A stretch of DNA of 64,000 bases from Chitinophagales bacterium. GTDB taxonomy: Bacteria; Bacteroidota; Bacteroidia; Chitinophagales; Chitinophagaceae. Position numbers and translations under genes: made by a program. Below are positions 31,655-39,964 of the stretch, in pieces; the first letter of the stretch is position 1; each line of letters begins with the position of its first letter. A model generated the notes under the pieces. The model did no database searches and was not told the origin of the DNA. It saw only the letters and a list, made by a program, of their open reading frames with translations. The DNA lies in the NCBI GenBank assembly GCA_015654595.1, contig JAATGQ010000030.1, positions 1 through 64,000 on the forward strand, in the 5' to 3' direction.

Positions 31655-33199
31655 ATGATGAAATTTGCTATATGTTTTCTCGCGCTTGGGTTCGTCTATT
31701 CCACTACCCTCTTCGCACAGTCAAAGCCGCCAGTCCTCACTATTTCAACCGGAAAAATCGAAGGGGTCATCGAAGCCAGCGGCGTGCATTCCTTTAAGGG
31801 TATTCCATATGCAGCGCCGCCGGTGGGCGCCTTGCGTTTTAGGGAGCCCCAGCCGGCTAAGTCCTGGACAGGGGTGAGAAAGGCGGATCATTTTGGGCCG
31901 AGGGCGATGCAGCTGGGGCTGTTTTCCGATATGCAGTTTCGCAGCGATGGGATGAGCGAGGATTGTCTTTATCTGAATGTGTGGACGCCGGGTTCGGGCA
32001 GCAAACTTCCCGTCCTTGTATACTTCTACGGCGGCGGATTCCGGGGCGGCGACGGATCGGAATATCGTTATGATGGAGAAAGCCTGGCGACAAAGGGATG
32101 TGTCACCGTTACGCTGAACTATCGGTTAGGCATATTCGGATTTCTTTCTTTACCGGAGCTGACAAAGGAGTCTCCGAATCACGCGTCGGGGAACTATGGT
32201 TTGCTCGATCAGCATGCGGCGCTGGAATGGGTCAAACAGAATATTGCGGCGTTTGGGGGCGACCCGGAGCATGTTACGATAGCCGGTGAGTCGGCGGGTT
32301 CTTTTTCCGTGAGCGCGCAGATGGCGTCTCCTTTGTCGAAAGGGCTGTTTGCTGCGGCGATAGGAGAGAGCGGGAGTTTGCTGGGGAAGAATTCGGCGCA
32401 GCCATTAGAGGCCGGGGAGAGGGATGGATCGAGTTTTGGTGGGAAGCTAGTGGGCGATATCACGGGCCTGCTGGCAAAGCTAAGAGCGATGCCAGCGGAT
32501 TCCTTGCTGGCGGCTACGGCGAAGAGCGGCTGGTTCCCGGTAGTCGTAGACGGTTACTTCTTCCCCAAGACGCCGCGGGCGATCTTTGCGGCGGGCGAGC
32601 AGATGCATGTGCCTCTGCTGGCAGGCTGGAACAGTGCGGAGCAAAATTATAAGGCTCTCGTGGGCAACGACACGTCTGTTGAACATTACCAGCAGGAGGT
32701 ACACAAGGCTTTTGGCGATAAGGCCGATAAGATCCTGGAAGTGTATAAGGCTACTACGCCGGCTGAAGTAAAAAAAGCGGCTACCGCATTGGAGTCGGAT
32801 AATTGGATTGCCTATGGTACCTGGAAATGGCTGGTAGAGCATCTGGGCACCGGCGGGTCGCCTGTCTACCGGTATTGGTTTGCGCATCCGCGGCCCGCAT
32901 CCGTAGATGGAAAGACGCCCGCTGCGGAGGGCGCTGGACATTCCTGGGAGATCGAATACGCGCTGGGTAATCTGAAGACAAATAAGGTATATGCGTGGAC
33001 ACCGCTGGACTACCGCGTATCCGACATCATGGAAAATTATTTTGCCAATTTTATAAAGACGTATAATCCGAATGGCAATGGTTTACCCAACTGGCAGCCG
33101 CTGTCGGCGGATGATCCGTCGTTCATGGTCATCGATGGTCTGCCACATATGGAGAAAGATCATCATGCGGACAGGTATCGACTATTGGATAGTTTCTGA
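31655..33199 (+). CDS. Carboxylesterase type B family protein, secreted
   Basis: A 514-aa alpha/beta hydrolase. The signal peptide is MMKFAICFLALGFVYSTTLFAQ. The family hallmarks are SFKGIPYAAPPVGALRFREPQP, SEDCLYLNVWTP, PVLVYFYGGGFRGGDGS (oxyanion hole), and the nucleophile Ser in ITIAGESAGSFSVS (GESAG). The Glu is probably in AGWNSAEQNY and the His in GAGHSWEIEYALGN. It would hydrolyse carboxylic esters, for example acetyl or feruloyl groups on plant polysaccharides, given the nearby glycan locus, but this is inference. It is 35 bases upstream of the chaperone-like module. Confidence 0.9.
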   Translation: MMKFAICFLALGFVYSTTLFAQSKPPVLTISTGKIEGVIEASGVHSFKGIPYAAPPVGALRFREPQPAKSWTGVRKADHFGPRAMQLGLFSDMQFRSDGMSEDCLYLNVWTPGSGSKLPVLVYFYGGGFRGGDGSEYRYDGESLATKGCVTVTLNYRLGIFGFLSLPELTKESPNHASGNYGLLDQHAALEWVKQNIAAFGGDPEHVTIAGESAGSFSVSAQMASPLSKGLFAAAIGESGSLLGKNSAQPLEAGERDGSSFGGKLVGDITGLLAKLRAMPADSLLAATAKSGWFPVVVDGYFFPKTPRAIFAAGEQMHVPLLAGWNSAEQNYKALVGNDTSVEHYQQEVHKAFGDKADKILEVYKATTPAEVKKAATALESDNWIAYGTWKWLVEHLGTGGSPVYRYWFAHPRPASVDGKTPAAEGAGHSWEIEYALGNLKTNKVYAWTPLDYRVSDIMENYFANFIKTYNPNGNGLPNWQPLSADDPSFMVIDGLPHMEKDHHADRYRLLDSF

Positions 33200-33234
33200 T
33201 TCCTCTCTATTATTGTGGGATTAAATAGCTCCCG

Positions 33235-33555
33235 ATGTCCCAGAATCTATGGATCAAAATGGGTAATCTTGTTTTTGAACTGGAGAAAAAGCTTGGCGCA
33301 CAGCCTGCTTCTCCCGCTGTGGCGCGTAATCTCGAGCGCATGAAAGCCGTACTGGAAGAGGCCGGTCTGCTGGTGCTCAACCCGAACGGAGAAGCCTATT
33401 CGGAGACCCGAACCGATCTGGAGGCCAGCATTACGGGGGCATCATCGGCCCGCCCCATGGTCGTTTTGGAGGTCATCAAACCTGTCATTTATTCCAACCA
33501 GGATGGAATCCGATCGCTTGTACAAAAAGGGGTGGTTATCGTTGGGAATAAATAA
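33235..33555 (+). CDS. Small protein preceding Hsp70, possibly GrpE-like
   Basis: A 106-aa protein that I cannot assign firmly. An N-terminal helix (MSQNLWIKMGNLVFELEKKLGAQ, then NLERMKAVLEEAGLLVLNPNGEAY) is followed by a small beta part PMVVLEVIKPVIYSNQDGIRSLVQKGVVIVGNK. That last segment resembles the beta-wing of GrpE nucleotide-exchange factors, which reads 'VxEVxxPGYxxxGxVIRxAxVxVG', and the order helix then beta-wing is the same, though much shorter. It lies only 14 bases upstream of the Hsp70 gene, so it is almost certainly co-transcribed. A cofactor role is inference from position and this local likeness. Confidence 0.55.
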   Translation: MSQNLWIKMGNLVFELEKKLGAQPASPAVARNLERMKAVLEEAGLLVLNPNGEAYSETRTDLEASITGASSARPMVVLEVIKPVIYSNQDGIRSLVQKGVVIVGNK

Positions 33556-33569
33556 GAAAAAAAGTAACT

Positions 33570-36077
33570 ATGTCTGGAACTATCAACTTTGCGATCGATC
33601 TTGGGACAACCAACTCACTGATTGCAAAGTCAAGTAATGGAAACGTCGATATTTTTAAGAATCCGGCCGGTATGAAAATGACCTTACCCAGTGTGGTTGC
33701 TTTTCGGAAGGACCGGATATTGATCGGAGACAAGGCGAGAGAATATGTGGAGAAGGATGCCGCCAATGTGTTTGCGGGCTTCAAGCGGAAGATGGGAACA
33801 AGCGAGAGCTTTTTCATACCTAACAGCGCAGAATTTAAAACCCCGATCGAGCTCAGCACGCTCGTGCTGCAGGAGCTGCGCAACTTTATCTTTACCGGAG
33901 AGACGCCCGAAAGCGTCGTGATCACGATCCCTGCCAGCTTCGACACGATACAGAGCAACGCCACGAAGGAGGCGGGCTATGCCGCCGGCTTTAAAGAAGT
34001 CGTATTATTACAGGAACCTATTGCGGCCAGCCTTGCGTTTGCCAATAAAGAGGGCAAGAGCGGCTTGAACGGTCAATGGCTCGTCTATGATCTTGGCGGT
34101 GGAACCTTCGACGTCGCGCTTGTAAAGATCGACGAAGACGAGATGAAGGTCGTCGATCACGAAGGCGATAACTTTTTGGGCGGCCTTGACTTCGACCAGC
34201 TGATCATTACCAGGGTCTTTGTGCCTTATCTCGAACAGAAGTTCCCAATTACCGACCTGGCGACGAAAATGCTAAGTGCCGGGGGTAAATACAACAAGCT
34301 TTATTATCAGCTTTTGTATAGGGCGGAAGAGGCAAAGATCGCGCTCAGTAATTATCCGAGCGCCGATATTGAATTTGACTTTACCGATGAGTCGGGCGAA
34401 GAACATGAAGTGTTCTTTACTATGGACCGCTCACAGCTGGATGACTGTATAAAAGACAAGATCGTGTATTCGATCTCTTTTATTCAGCGGTTGTTGGAAC
34501 GGAACAATCTTACGTCGAAGGACATCGCCGAAGTCGTCCTGGTTGGCGGCAGCACCTATATTCCGCTGGTTCGGACCTTGTTGAATGAGAGTCTGCAGAT
34601 TGCCGTGAACACGTCGATCGACCCGACAACGGCCGTGGTAGAAGGAGCTGCCTGGTATGCCGGCGGGAAGACCAGCCGGTTGGACAAGGCAGCTGCGGCA
34701 CAGGGACAGGCTGCGTCCAAGGCCGCTGCTGCGTCGGGTATCGAAGTAAAGATGGCTTATCAGGCAACCAGCCGGGACAGCGAAGAATACTTTGCCGCTT
34801 CTCTGAAAAACGTGCCTCCCGGCAGCTTTTACCGGATCACAAGAGGCGATGGCGGGATGGATAGCGGTCTTAAACCTGCGGCGGATCGTATAAGCGAGAT
34901 GCTGGCGCTTGTACCCAATGCCGTCAACAACTTTCATTTCAAACTTTACGATAGCCAGGGCGCGTCGTTGCCGGCGGATATTCCCGAGATCTATATCTCG
35001 CAAGGCAGGTTTTCGATCTTTGGTCAGCCCCTGCCCAATGATATCTGCCTGGAAGTGGATGATATCGCCAATAATACTACCCATCTCGAGGTGATCTTTG
35101 AACGGAACGCGATTTTACCCATCCGTAAATCCGTCACCAAGACGCTGAGCAGGACCATCACACGCGGCAGCGATGATCAGTTGCTGATCAATGTCGTGGA
35201 AGGTAGTCGTTACGCGTCCCCCCAATCCAATCTTACGATCGGCGTTATTGCGATCTCCGGTAAAGATCTGACCGCGGACCTGATCAAGGGGTGCGATATC
35301 GATCTGACCTTTGAGGTCAGCGAGAGCCGGGATATAACCGTTAACGCCTATATCAGCATGGCCGATCTTGATTTTAAGGAAGTGTTTAGCCCTTCGGCCC
35401 GCACCGTCAACGTCGTTAGGATGCAGGAGGAGACGGATTATCTCCAACGGGTTGGCCGTAGGCAGCTGGACAAACTCCTTGCAAAGGAACTCTATGAAGA
35501 AAGCAGCGAGCTGCAGCTGGCGTTGACCGAACTGGAAGGCATCCAGCGGCGGCTGAAGACCCTGCCGCAGGATGACGTTACGGATACGAAATATCAGCTC
35601 GACGACCACAAGCGGCGTATAGCGCAAGTCATCGACTCCGTCGAGAAAGGCGAAGGAATGCAGGTGCTGAAAGAAGAATATTTCGGAAAGAAGGCTTATT
35701 TACAGGAGTTCCTTGAAGAGAAGAAGAACCCTGAGATGCAACGGCGGTTTGACGCGTTGACGGCGGAGGAAGGCCAGTGGATCAACCATTGCAGCAGACA
35801 GTTCCTGCGCCTGAAGATAAACGAGCTGAACACGATGACCTGGGAGGCAAAGAAGCGCGATATCGGGTTCGTGACGGCCGTGTATATGAACTACGCAATG
35901 AAGCCCGACAACCAGTATGAAAATATTTCTGAGATACGCGCATTGAAGAAGAGAGGCGATGAGGCGTTGACCCGTCAGAACGTCGATGAGATCCTTGCAA
36001 TCGTCTATCGGATGTACGAGCTGCTTATCGACAAGCGCGGCGCTGACGAAACGATCAAGGGAACTGGCTTAGGCTAA
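33570..36077 (+). CDS. Divergent Hsp70-family ATPase (835 aa)
   Basis: An Hsp70-like chaperone or actin-like ATPase longer than DnaK (~640 aa). The nucleotide-binding domain (1-~370) keeps all motifs: FAIDLGTTNSLIA (phosphate 1), WLVYDLGGGTFDVALVKI (phosphate 2), and VVLVGGSTYIPLVRTLL (adenosine). The canonical hydrophobic linker (DVLLLDV) is absent; instead there is an Ala/Gln-rich stretch (KAAAAQGQAASKAAAASG, about 372-392). A beta region with two separable parts follows (~400-610), then a long helical C-terminus (~620-835). It lacks the EEVD-like end. It follows the possible GrpE-like gene by 14 bases and overlaps the convergent membrane-protein gene by 4 bases. Not the housekeeping DnaK. 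Confidence 0.88.
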   Translation: MSGTINFAIDLGTTNSLIAKSSNGNVDIFKNPAGMKMTLPSVVAFRKDRILIGDKAREYVEKDAANVFAGFKRKMGTSESFFIPNSAEFKTPIELSTLVLQELRNFIFTGETPESVVITIPASFDTIQSNATKEAGYAAGFKEVVLLQEPIAASLAFANKEGKSGLNGQWLVYDLGGGTFDVALVKIDEDEMKVVDHEGDNFLGGLDFDQLIITRVFVPYLEQKFPITDLATKMLSAGGKYNKLYYQLLYRAEEAKIALSNYPSADIEFDFTDESGEEHEVFFTMDRSQLDDCIKDKIVYSISFIQRLLERNNLTSKDIAEVVLVGGSTYIPLVRTLLNESLQIAVNTSIDPTTAVVEGAAWYAGGKTSRLDKAAAAQGQAASKAAAASGIEVKMAYQATSRDSEEYFAASLKNVPPGSFYRITRGDGGMDSGLKPAADRISEMLALVPNAVNNFHFKLYDSQGASLPADIPEIYISQGRFSIFGQPLPNDICLEVDDIANNTTHLEVIFERNAILPIRKSVTKTLSRTITRGSDDQLLINVVEGSRYASPQSNLTIGVIAISGKDLTADLIKGCDIDLTFEVSESRDITVNAYISMADLDFKEVFSPSARTVNVVRMQEETDYLQRVGRRQLDKLLAKELYEESSELQLALTELEGIQRRLKTLPQDDVTDTKYQLDDHKRRIAQVIDSVEKGEGMQVLKEEYFGKKAYLQEFLEEKKNPEMQRRFDALTAEEGQWINHCSRQFLRLKINELNTMTWEAKKRDIGFVTAVYMNYAMKPDNQYENISEIRALKKRGDEALTRQNVDEILAIVYRMYELLIDKRGADETIKGTGLG

Positions 36078-37087
36078 TGGGGCTTACTGTGCAGCTTTAT
36101 CGAATCCGCGTTGTGTCTTAGGATGGAGTCGGTGATACTGTCGAATAGCTGTTTTTTCATCTGGTAGGTCGGCTCTGCGTCTTGCTGATCCCCTTCGCTT
36201 TCCTTATGGGGAGAGGTGAAGAAAACAAATACAGCGAACAAACCGCCAATGACGGCTCCGATCCACTGGCGCCGCTGGACCTTCGAGCGGTGTTTTTCTA
36301 TCCGCTGCATTTCCAGCTGCTTGAATTCCAGTTCATTCTTTAGCTCTGCGGAGATTGCCAGCTCATAAGCATTGTCTATCCAGCTAAGCGCGAGTTTGCG
36401 ATGACGGGTATGTCTGTTGAATACCTTGATCGACACCTGCATCATCGTAAACGCGTACTTGTCTTTTATAAACCCATTATACGTATTGGGAAGAAGCCTG
36501 ATCATCGCGATGTAGGATGCGCTTAAAAGAAAAGTGATCCTTTTCAGGTTGGGGTCCCAGGGCAGGTTGTTCTTCTTTTCCAGATAGTGTTGGAGAAGCG
36601 CAAGACTGTGTTCCAGCATTTTTATGCCCGTCAGCCATGCTTTTGAATTATCTGCGCTGGTCATCAGGACGGGCTGGGCAAGAAGAGCTTTGAGGCCATC
36701 GACATTATCCTGGGACAGACAATCCTGCAGTACGTGCGTAAAGGCCGTTTGGAACCAGGGGCTGACCCAGGCGATAAAGTTAGGGTCTTTATAAAGCGGG
36801 TTGGAGGCAAAGTGCGCGGCTGGGCGGTATTCTTCGAGGAAGGTAAGGAGGTTCGTGTCGGCCGTTATTGCTTCGTGCCAGAAGAGGAGGGTCTCGTCCT
36901 GCAGTTCTTCGAAGTATTGGAGGATATCATTCTTGCTCCATTTTATTCCTTTGATGTCAAGCGTGTCGCCGTTAAGCTCTAATTCCGCCAATAGCTTCTT
37001 CCGCTGCAACAGAATAGCTTTTTTGTCAAAAGGGTGCGGCAAATTTCCATCGAAAAACACAACGGGAGATACATATCTCATTTCCAA
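36074..37087 (-). CDS. Membrane-anchored paralogue A of the Hsp70 module (337 aa)
   Basis: Unrecognised protein, paralogous to the next gene. Shared features: NLPHPFDKKAILLQRKKLLAELELN near residue 15-40, 'W S K x D I x x Y F E x L Q' near 50-63, 'H x A I x x D x x L L x F L' and 'N P L Y x D P x F x x W x S P'. The body is helical. One membrane helix lies near the C-terminus (QWIGAVIGGLFAVFVFFTS, about 271-290), with a ~45-residue charged tail after it. No catalytic motif is visible. It overlaps the stop of the convergent Hsp70 gene by 4 bases. The N-terminal pattern recalls proteins that accompany J-domain partners of Hsp70, but no HPD motif is present. Confidence 0.7.
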   Translation of the reverse strand: MEMRYVSPVVFFDGNLPHPFDKKAILLQRKKLLAELELNGDTLDIKGIKWSKNDILQYFEELQDETLLFWHEAITADTNLLTFLEEYRPAAHFASNPLYKDPNFIAWVSPWFQTAFTHVLQDCLSQDNVDGLKALLAQPVLMTSADNSKAWLTGIKMLEHSLALLQHYLEKKNNLPWDPNLKRITFLLSASYIAMIRLLPNTYNGFIKDKYAFTMMQVSIKVFNRHTRHRKLALSWIDNAYELAISAELKNELEFKQLEMQRIEKHRSKVQRRQWIGAVIGGLFAVFVFFTSPHKESEGDQQDAEPTYQMKKQLFDSITDSILRHNADSIKLHSKPH

Positions 37088-37161
37088 CGACTCATTTAAG
37101 CCCCGAAGCTACGGATTGTCCGGCGTATTTGGGGGGTATCTTTTTGCGTGGAGAAGCCTTC

Positions 37162-38127
37162 TCAGCGAATCGCGGTCGTGTAGGATAGCTGCTGCGTCTG
37201 TTGGTTGTGATGGATGGGTGAAGGGCCGGATGTCGACTGGCTGCGGAATGACTTACAGGTGAGCAGTTTTATCAGTATCACCAGCGCAAGCCATATAAAC
37301 CTTGGAAATTCGCGTGGCTTTTCCGCTTTTTTCCGGATGGAAGACATTTCTGCCATCTTTGCCTGGAGCTGTTGTTTTATGCTTTCCGATACCGCAACCG
37401 ACAACGCGTTGTCCATCCATATTTCGGTGAGTGACCGGTTGTGGCCGCTCTTATTGAAGGTGTAGATGGCTGCCTGCATAATGGCGAAGGCGTATTTATC
37501 TCTTATGCCTCCAAAGCGGTTGTATGGAAGCTTCTGTATAACCAGCACATAAAGATGCGACATCAGCGGCGACACGTCGTCTATCCCGAGATCCGTTTTT
37601 TCGGGAAGCTTGTTTTTATAGTGTTCGATCAGCGAGATATTGTTTTGCAGGATATTGCCGATCTGTATCCAGGCTCTTTCCTGGTCATATTCGGTCATCA
37701 GCAGAGGGTTGGCCAGCAGGTTTTCGAGACCGGCGTCGTCGATTTGCTGGAAGCAGCTGTTCGCCATGCCGATAAAGGCGTCGTAGTAATAGGGGCTTAT
37801 CCAGGAGAGAAAGCCTGGGTCGGTATACAGTGGGTTATGAATAAAACGATCCTTTGGCAGGAAACGGCGGCCGTCCTGCAGGAAGCCGAGGAGGACCGGG
37901 TCTTCGGCTATAGCTTGATGATAGGGAAGCGCGTCGTCCTGCTGGAGGGTTTCGAAATAGTCGATGATATCGCTTTTGGACCAGGTATGGCCGGAGAGCT
38001 CGATCGTTTCACTGGCGTTCAGGTCGAGTTCGGCCAGCAACTTTTTACGTTGTAACTGAATGGATCTTTTGTCCAGGGGATTTGGAAGGGCGCCGCCGAA
38101 TAAGGTGCCGGGGGAAAGGTAGGGCAT
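37162..38127 (-). CDS. Membrane-anchored paralogue B of the Hsp70 module (321 aa)
   Basis: Paralogue of the 36074-37087 gene, same strand, 74 bases upstream of it. Shared stretches include ALPNPLDKRSIQLQRKKLLAELDLN, HTWSKSDIIDYFETLQQDDALPYHQAI, FIHNPLYTDPGFLSWISPYYYDAF and the closing IRDKYAFAIMQAAIYTFNKSGHNRSLTEIWMDNALSVAVS. A membrane helix (PRFIWLALVILIKLLTC, about 280-296) is near the C-terminus. The tandem duplication and the conserved context suggest they form a heteromeric membrane complex linked to the Hsp70, which is inference. A TATATTG near-consensus promoter element lies just before the ATG. Confidence 0.7.
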   Translation of the reverse strand: MPYLSPGTLFGGALPNPLDKRSIQLQRKKLLAELDLNASETIELSGHTWSKSDIIDYFETLQQDDALPYHQAIAEDPVLLGFLQDGRRFLPKDRFIHNPLYTDPGFLSWISPYYYDAFIGMANSCFQQIDDAGLENLLANPLLMTEYDQERAWIQIGNILQNNISLIEHYKNKLPEKTDLGIDDVSPLMSHLYVLVIQKLPYNRFGGIRDKYAFAIMQAAIYTFNKSGHNRSLTEIWMDNALSVAVSESIKQQLQAKMAEMSSIRKKAEKPREFPRFIWLALVILIKLLTCKSFRSQSTSGPSPIHHNQQTQQLSYTTAIR

Positions 38128-38140
38128 GGAGGCAATATAT

Positions 38141-38186
38141 AAAAAAAGATGCTGTCATTAAAAAAAAGTAGACGGCATCTTTTTTC
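38141..38186 (-). terminator. Terminator downstream of the Spy/CpxP-like gene
   Basis: GATGCTGTC (38148-38156) pairs with GACGGCATC (38171-38179) allowing one G-T, and the stem is extended by A-tract and T-tract on the two sides. Read on the minus strand it ends in a T-run after 38148, about 60-100 bases after the Spy-like gene and just before paralogue B starts. Confidence 0.7.
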
Positions 38187-38194
38187 GCGTATGT

Positions 38195-38216
38195 CCGGCA
38201 AAGATATCTTTGCCGG
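38195..38216. promoter_or_regulatory. Perfect 22-bp palindrome containing two -7-like boxes
   Basis: A perfect 22-base palindrome whose half-site is CCGGCAAAGAT. Each strand reads TATCTTTG inside it (38205-38212 on plus), a perfect match to the TAnnTTTG promoter element. It may be an operator, a divergent promoter core, or a hairpin in the 3' UTR of the Spy-like mRNA. Confidence 0.55.
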
Positions 38217-38246
38217 GAAATGGGAGCTTAAAGGCTCTCCGTTTTT

Positions 38247-39137
38247 TTATCGGGCTTCGCCGGGGCCTCCTGGGCCGCGGTGATGTTGATCCATGTTTTC
38301 GAACTGGCTGTACTGGTCGGGTGTCAGCACAGATTTAAACGCGTCCTTACGTTTAGCAAAGAGCGCTTTTTCCTGTTCTCTCTTTTGTTCGGGCAGCAGG
38401 TCATCGTTTTCATGGATGGCCTTCATCTGGTCGCGAAGAGATTTTTCACCTGTCTTGATCTTTGCCACTTGGTCATCGCTCAGGTTCAGGCGCAGCTTTA
38501 GCCTTTCCAGACGGGCAGCTTCCATTACCTGCATGTCTTCGGACATTTTCTTCTTATGATTGGCGATCTCTTCCTTCTGCTGAGGGGTCAGCAGCGCTTC
38601 GAGTTTGCCTTTCTTTTCCTTGCGAAGTGCAACCAATTGTGCCTTGTACTCTTTCAGCGTCATATTATCCTTTTTATACAAGTCTTCTTCTTTCTGGCGA
38701 TAGTCCTTATTGATCGCCATCAGCTGCCTGCGTTGTTCGGGTGTATAACGGATATGTTCAAATCCGCCGCGGCGTCCGTGATGTCCCATTGCGAATCCTT
38801 CACCACCATGTTCTCCGGGGCGGCCCCAGCCTTCTCGGCCACGTTCGCCTCCTGGACGATGACCCCGTTCTCCGCGGCCACGTTCGCCTCCGGGACGATG
38901 ATCCCAGCCTCCGCGGCCGGCCCAGCCATCCGGACCGCCGGGGCGTCCATCAGGACCACGGTGAAAATCGCCTCTGCGGGCTGTACTGTCTTTGCCATTA
39001 CTCCAGTGGCGGTGCAAACCGTCGCGGTGGGGGATGGAATCGGTCGCTGCCGGTGTCTGAGCATGGGCTGCCCAGCCGAGGAAGAGGACTCCTGCCGATA
39101 GGATCGTCTTTTTAAGGGAAAGGGAAGAAATATTCAT
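38247..39137 (-). CDS. Spy/CpxP-like periplasmic protein with Gly/Arg/His-rich region
   Basis: A 296-aa exported protein. After a signal peptide (LKKTILSAGVLFLGWAAHAQ) comes a ~100-residue Gly/Arg/His/Pro-rich low-complexity region with GGERGRG-type repeats. From about 130 to the end it is a long helical hairpin with LTxxQ-type motifs of the Spy/CpxP family (YTPEQRRQLMAIN, LLTPQQKEEIANHKK, LNLSDDQVAKI, VLTPDQYSQFENM). Such proteins are periplasmic chaperones or metal-sensing inhibitors of envelope stress systems. The His/Arg-rich segment could bind metal or polyanions. No two-component gene is adjacent. Confidence 0.8.
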   Translation of the reverse strand: MNISSLSLKKTILSAGVLFLGWAAHAQTPAATDSIPHRDGLHRHWSNGKDSTARRGDFHRGPDGRPGGPDGWAGRGGWDHRPGGERGRGERGHRPGGERGREGWGRPGEHGGEGFAMGHHGRRGGFEHIRYTPEQRRQLMAINKDYRQKEEDLYKKDNMTLKEYKAQLVALRKEKKGKLEALLTPQQKEEIANHKKKMSEDMQVMEAARLERLKLRLNLSDDQVAKIKTGEKSLRDQMKAIHENDDLLPEQKREQEKALFAKRKDAFKSVLTPDQYSQFENMDQHHRGPGGPGEAR

Positions 39138-39279
39138 AGCATTGCTGTTTTATACTTTTTAAGACCCTTGAAGGGAGGCGATGTTTAAAGCGAAAAATTC
39201 CTAATTACCTCTAAAAAATTGGTTTTCGCCGATTGGGTGTCGTTTCGGGTGAACGCATTTTTCGTATTTTACAGGCCAT

Positions 39280-39858
39280 ATGGCTTCTATATTCAATATC
39301 TTCCAGCGGTCCCCCGAAGGGGGCGGCGAACCTGAAAGACCCATCGCCTTTGGCCAGTCCTGTACCTGGCTTGCACTGAAAACGACTGACACTGTCCAGG
39401 TTGTCAAGGCATTAGGCCTTAAAAAAGCAAAACCCTGTAATTGGACAAAGGGGCTTGAGTACTCCGCAAACGGACTTTGTTTTGTAACCCCGCCGGTAGA
39501 TGGCTGGACCCTGGTGGTTAGCTCGAAGCAGCTGCCCTTGCTGGATGGAACCGTGGGGCGGGTATATACTAAAAGACTGCTGGAACGTCTTAGCATCACT
39601 TTTGGGGAGGCCCAATATTTTGCGTCTTATACCTCTATAAATGTGGAGAGCTGGGCGCGGGCGAGACATGGAAACGTGGGACGAATCTTTCATCGAACTT
39701 CTATATTATTGAGTATCAACGAGGGGAATGCAGGAGAAGGCGAGACAACGACAGCCAGCGCCGCAGCCGTTGCCGGGCTTTGGAGTGTGAATCCCCTTAC
39801 CCTTTGGGAGAGGACCGAGAAGGGGATGGGCGTAGCGGGCAGGCTGCAAAAGGTATAA
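39280..39858 (+). CDS. Hypothetical protein (192 aa)
   Basis: Not assigned to a named family. A soluble protein without signal peptide. Visible features are FGQSCTWLALKTTDTVQVVKALGLKK, then NWTKGLEYSANGLCFVTPPVDGWTLVVSSKQLP, and LSITFGEAQYFASYTSINVESWARARHG. The combination of 'P P x D G W T L V V' and 'F G E x Q Y F A' with 'W A R A x x G' recurs in uncharacterised proteins of several bacterial phyla. The coding frame is well supported; it starts just after an AT-rich promoter-like stretch (TTCGTATTTTACAGGC). Its end is followed by a GC-rich gap before rlmN. Confidence 0.65.
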   Translation: MASIFNIFQRSPEGGGEPERPIAFGQSCTWLALKTTDTVQVVKALGLKKAKPCNWTKGLEYSANGLCFVTPPVDGWTLVVSSKQLPLLDGTVGRVYTKRLLERLSITFGEAQYFASYTSINVESWARARHGNVGRIFHRTSILLSINEGNAGEGETTTASAAAVAGLWSVNPLTLWERTEKGMGVAGRLQKV

Positions 39859-39914
39859 CCGGCCGGGAGCTGGGGGCTGGCGGCCGCGGTCGCGGTTGGG
39901 CTCCGATTTTTTCG

Positions 39915-39922
39915 TACCTTCG
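39915..39922 (+). promoter_or_regulatory. Promoter-like -7 element of rlmN
   Basis: TACCTTCG, one mismatch to TAnnTTTG. Transcription from it would start near 39928, which makes the in-frame ATG at 39896 unlikely and supports the GTG at 39965. Confidence 0.45.
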
Positions 39923-39964
39923 CGCCCTTGGACCCGCCTCGCAAAACGGGTTCTACCTTACACA

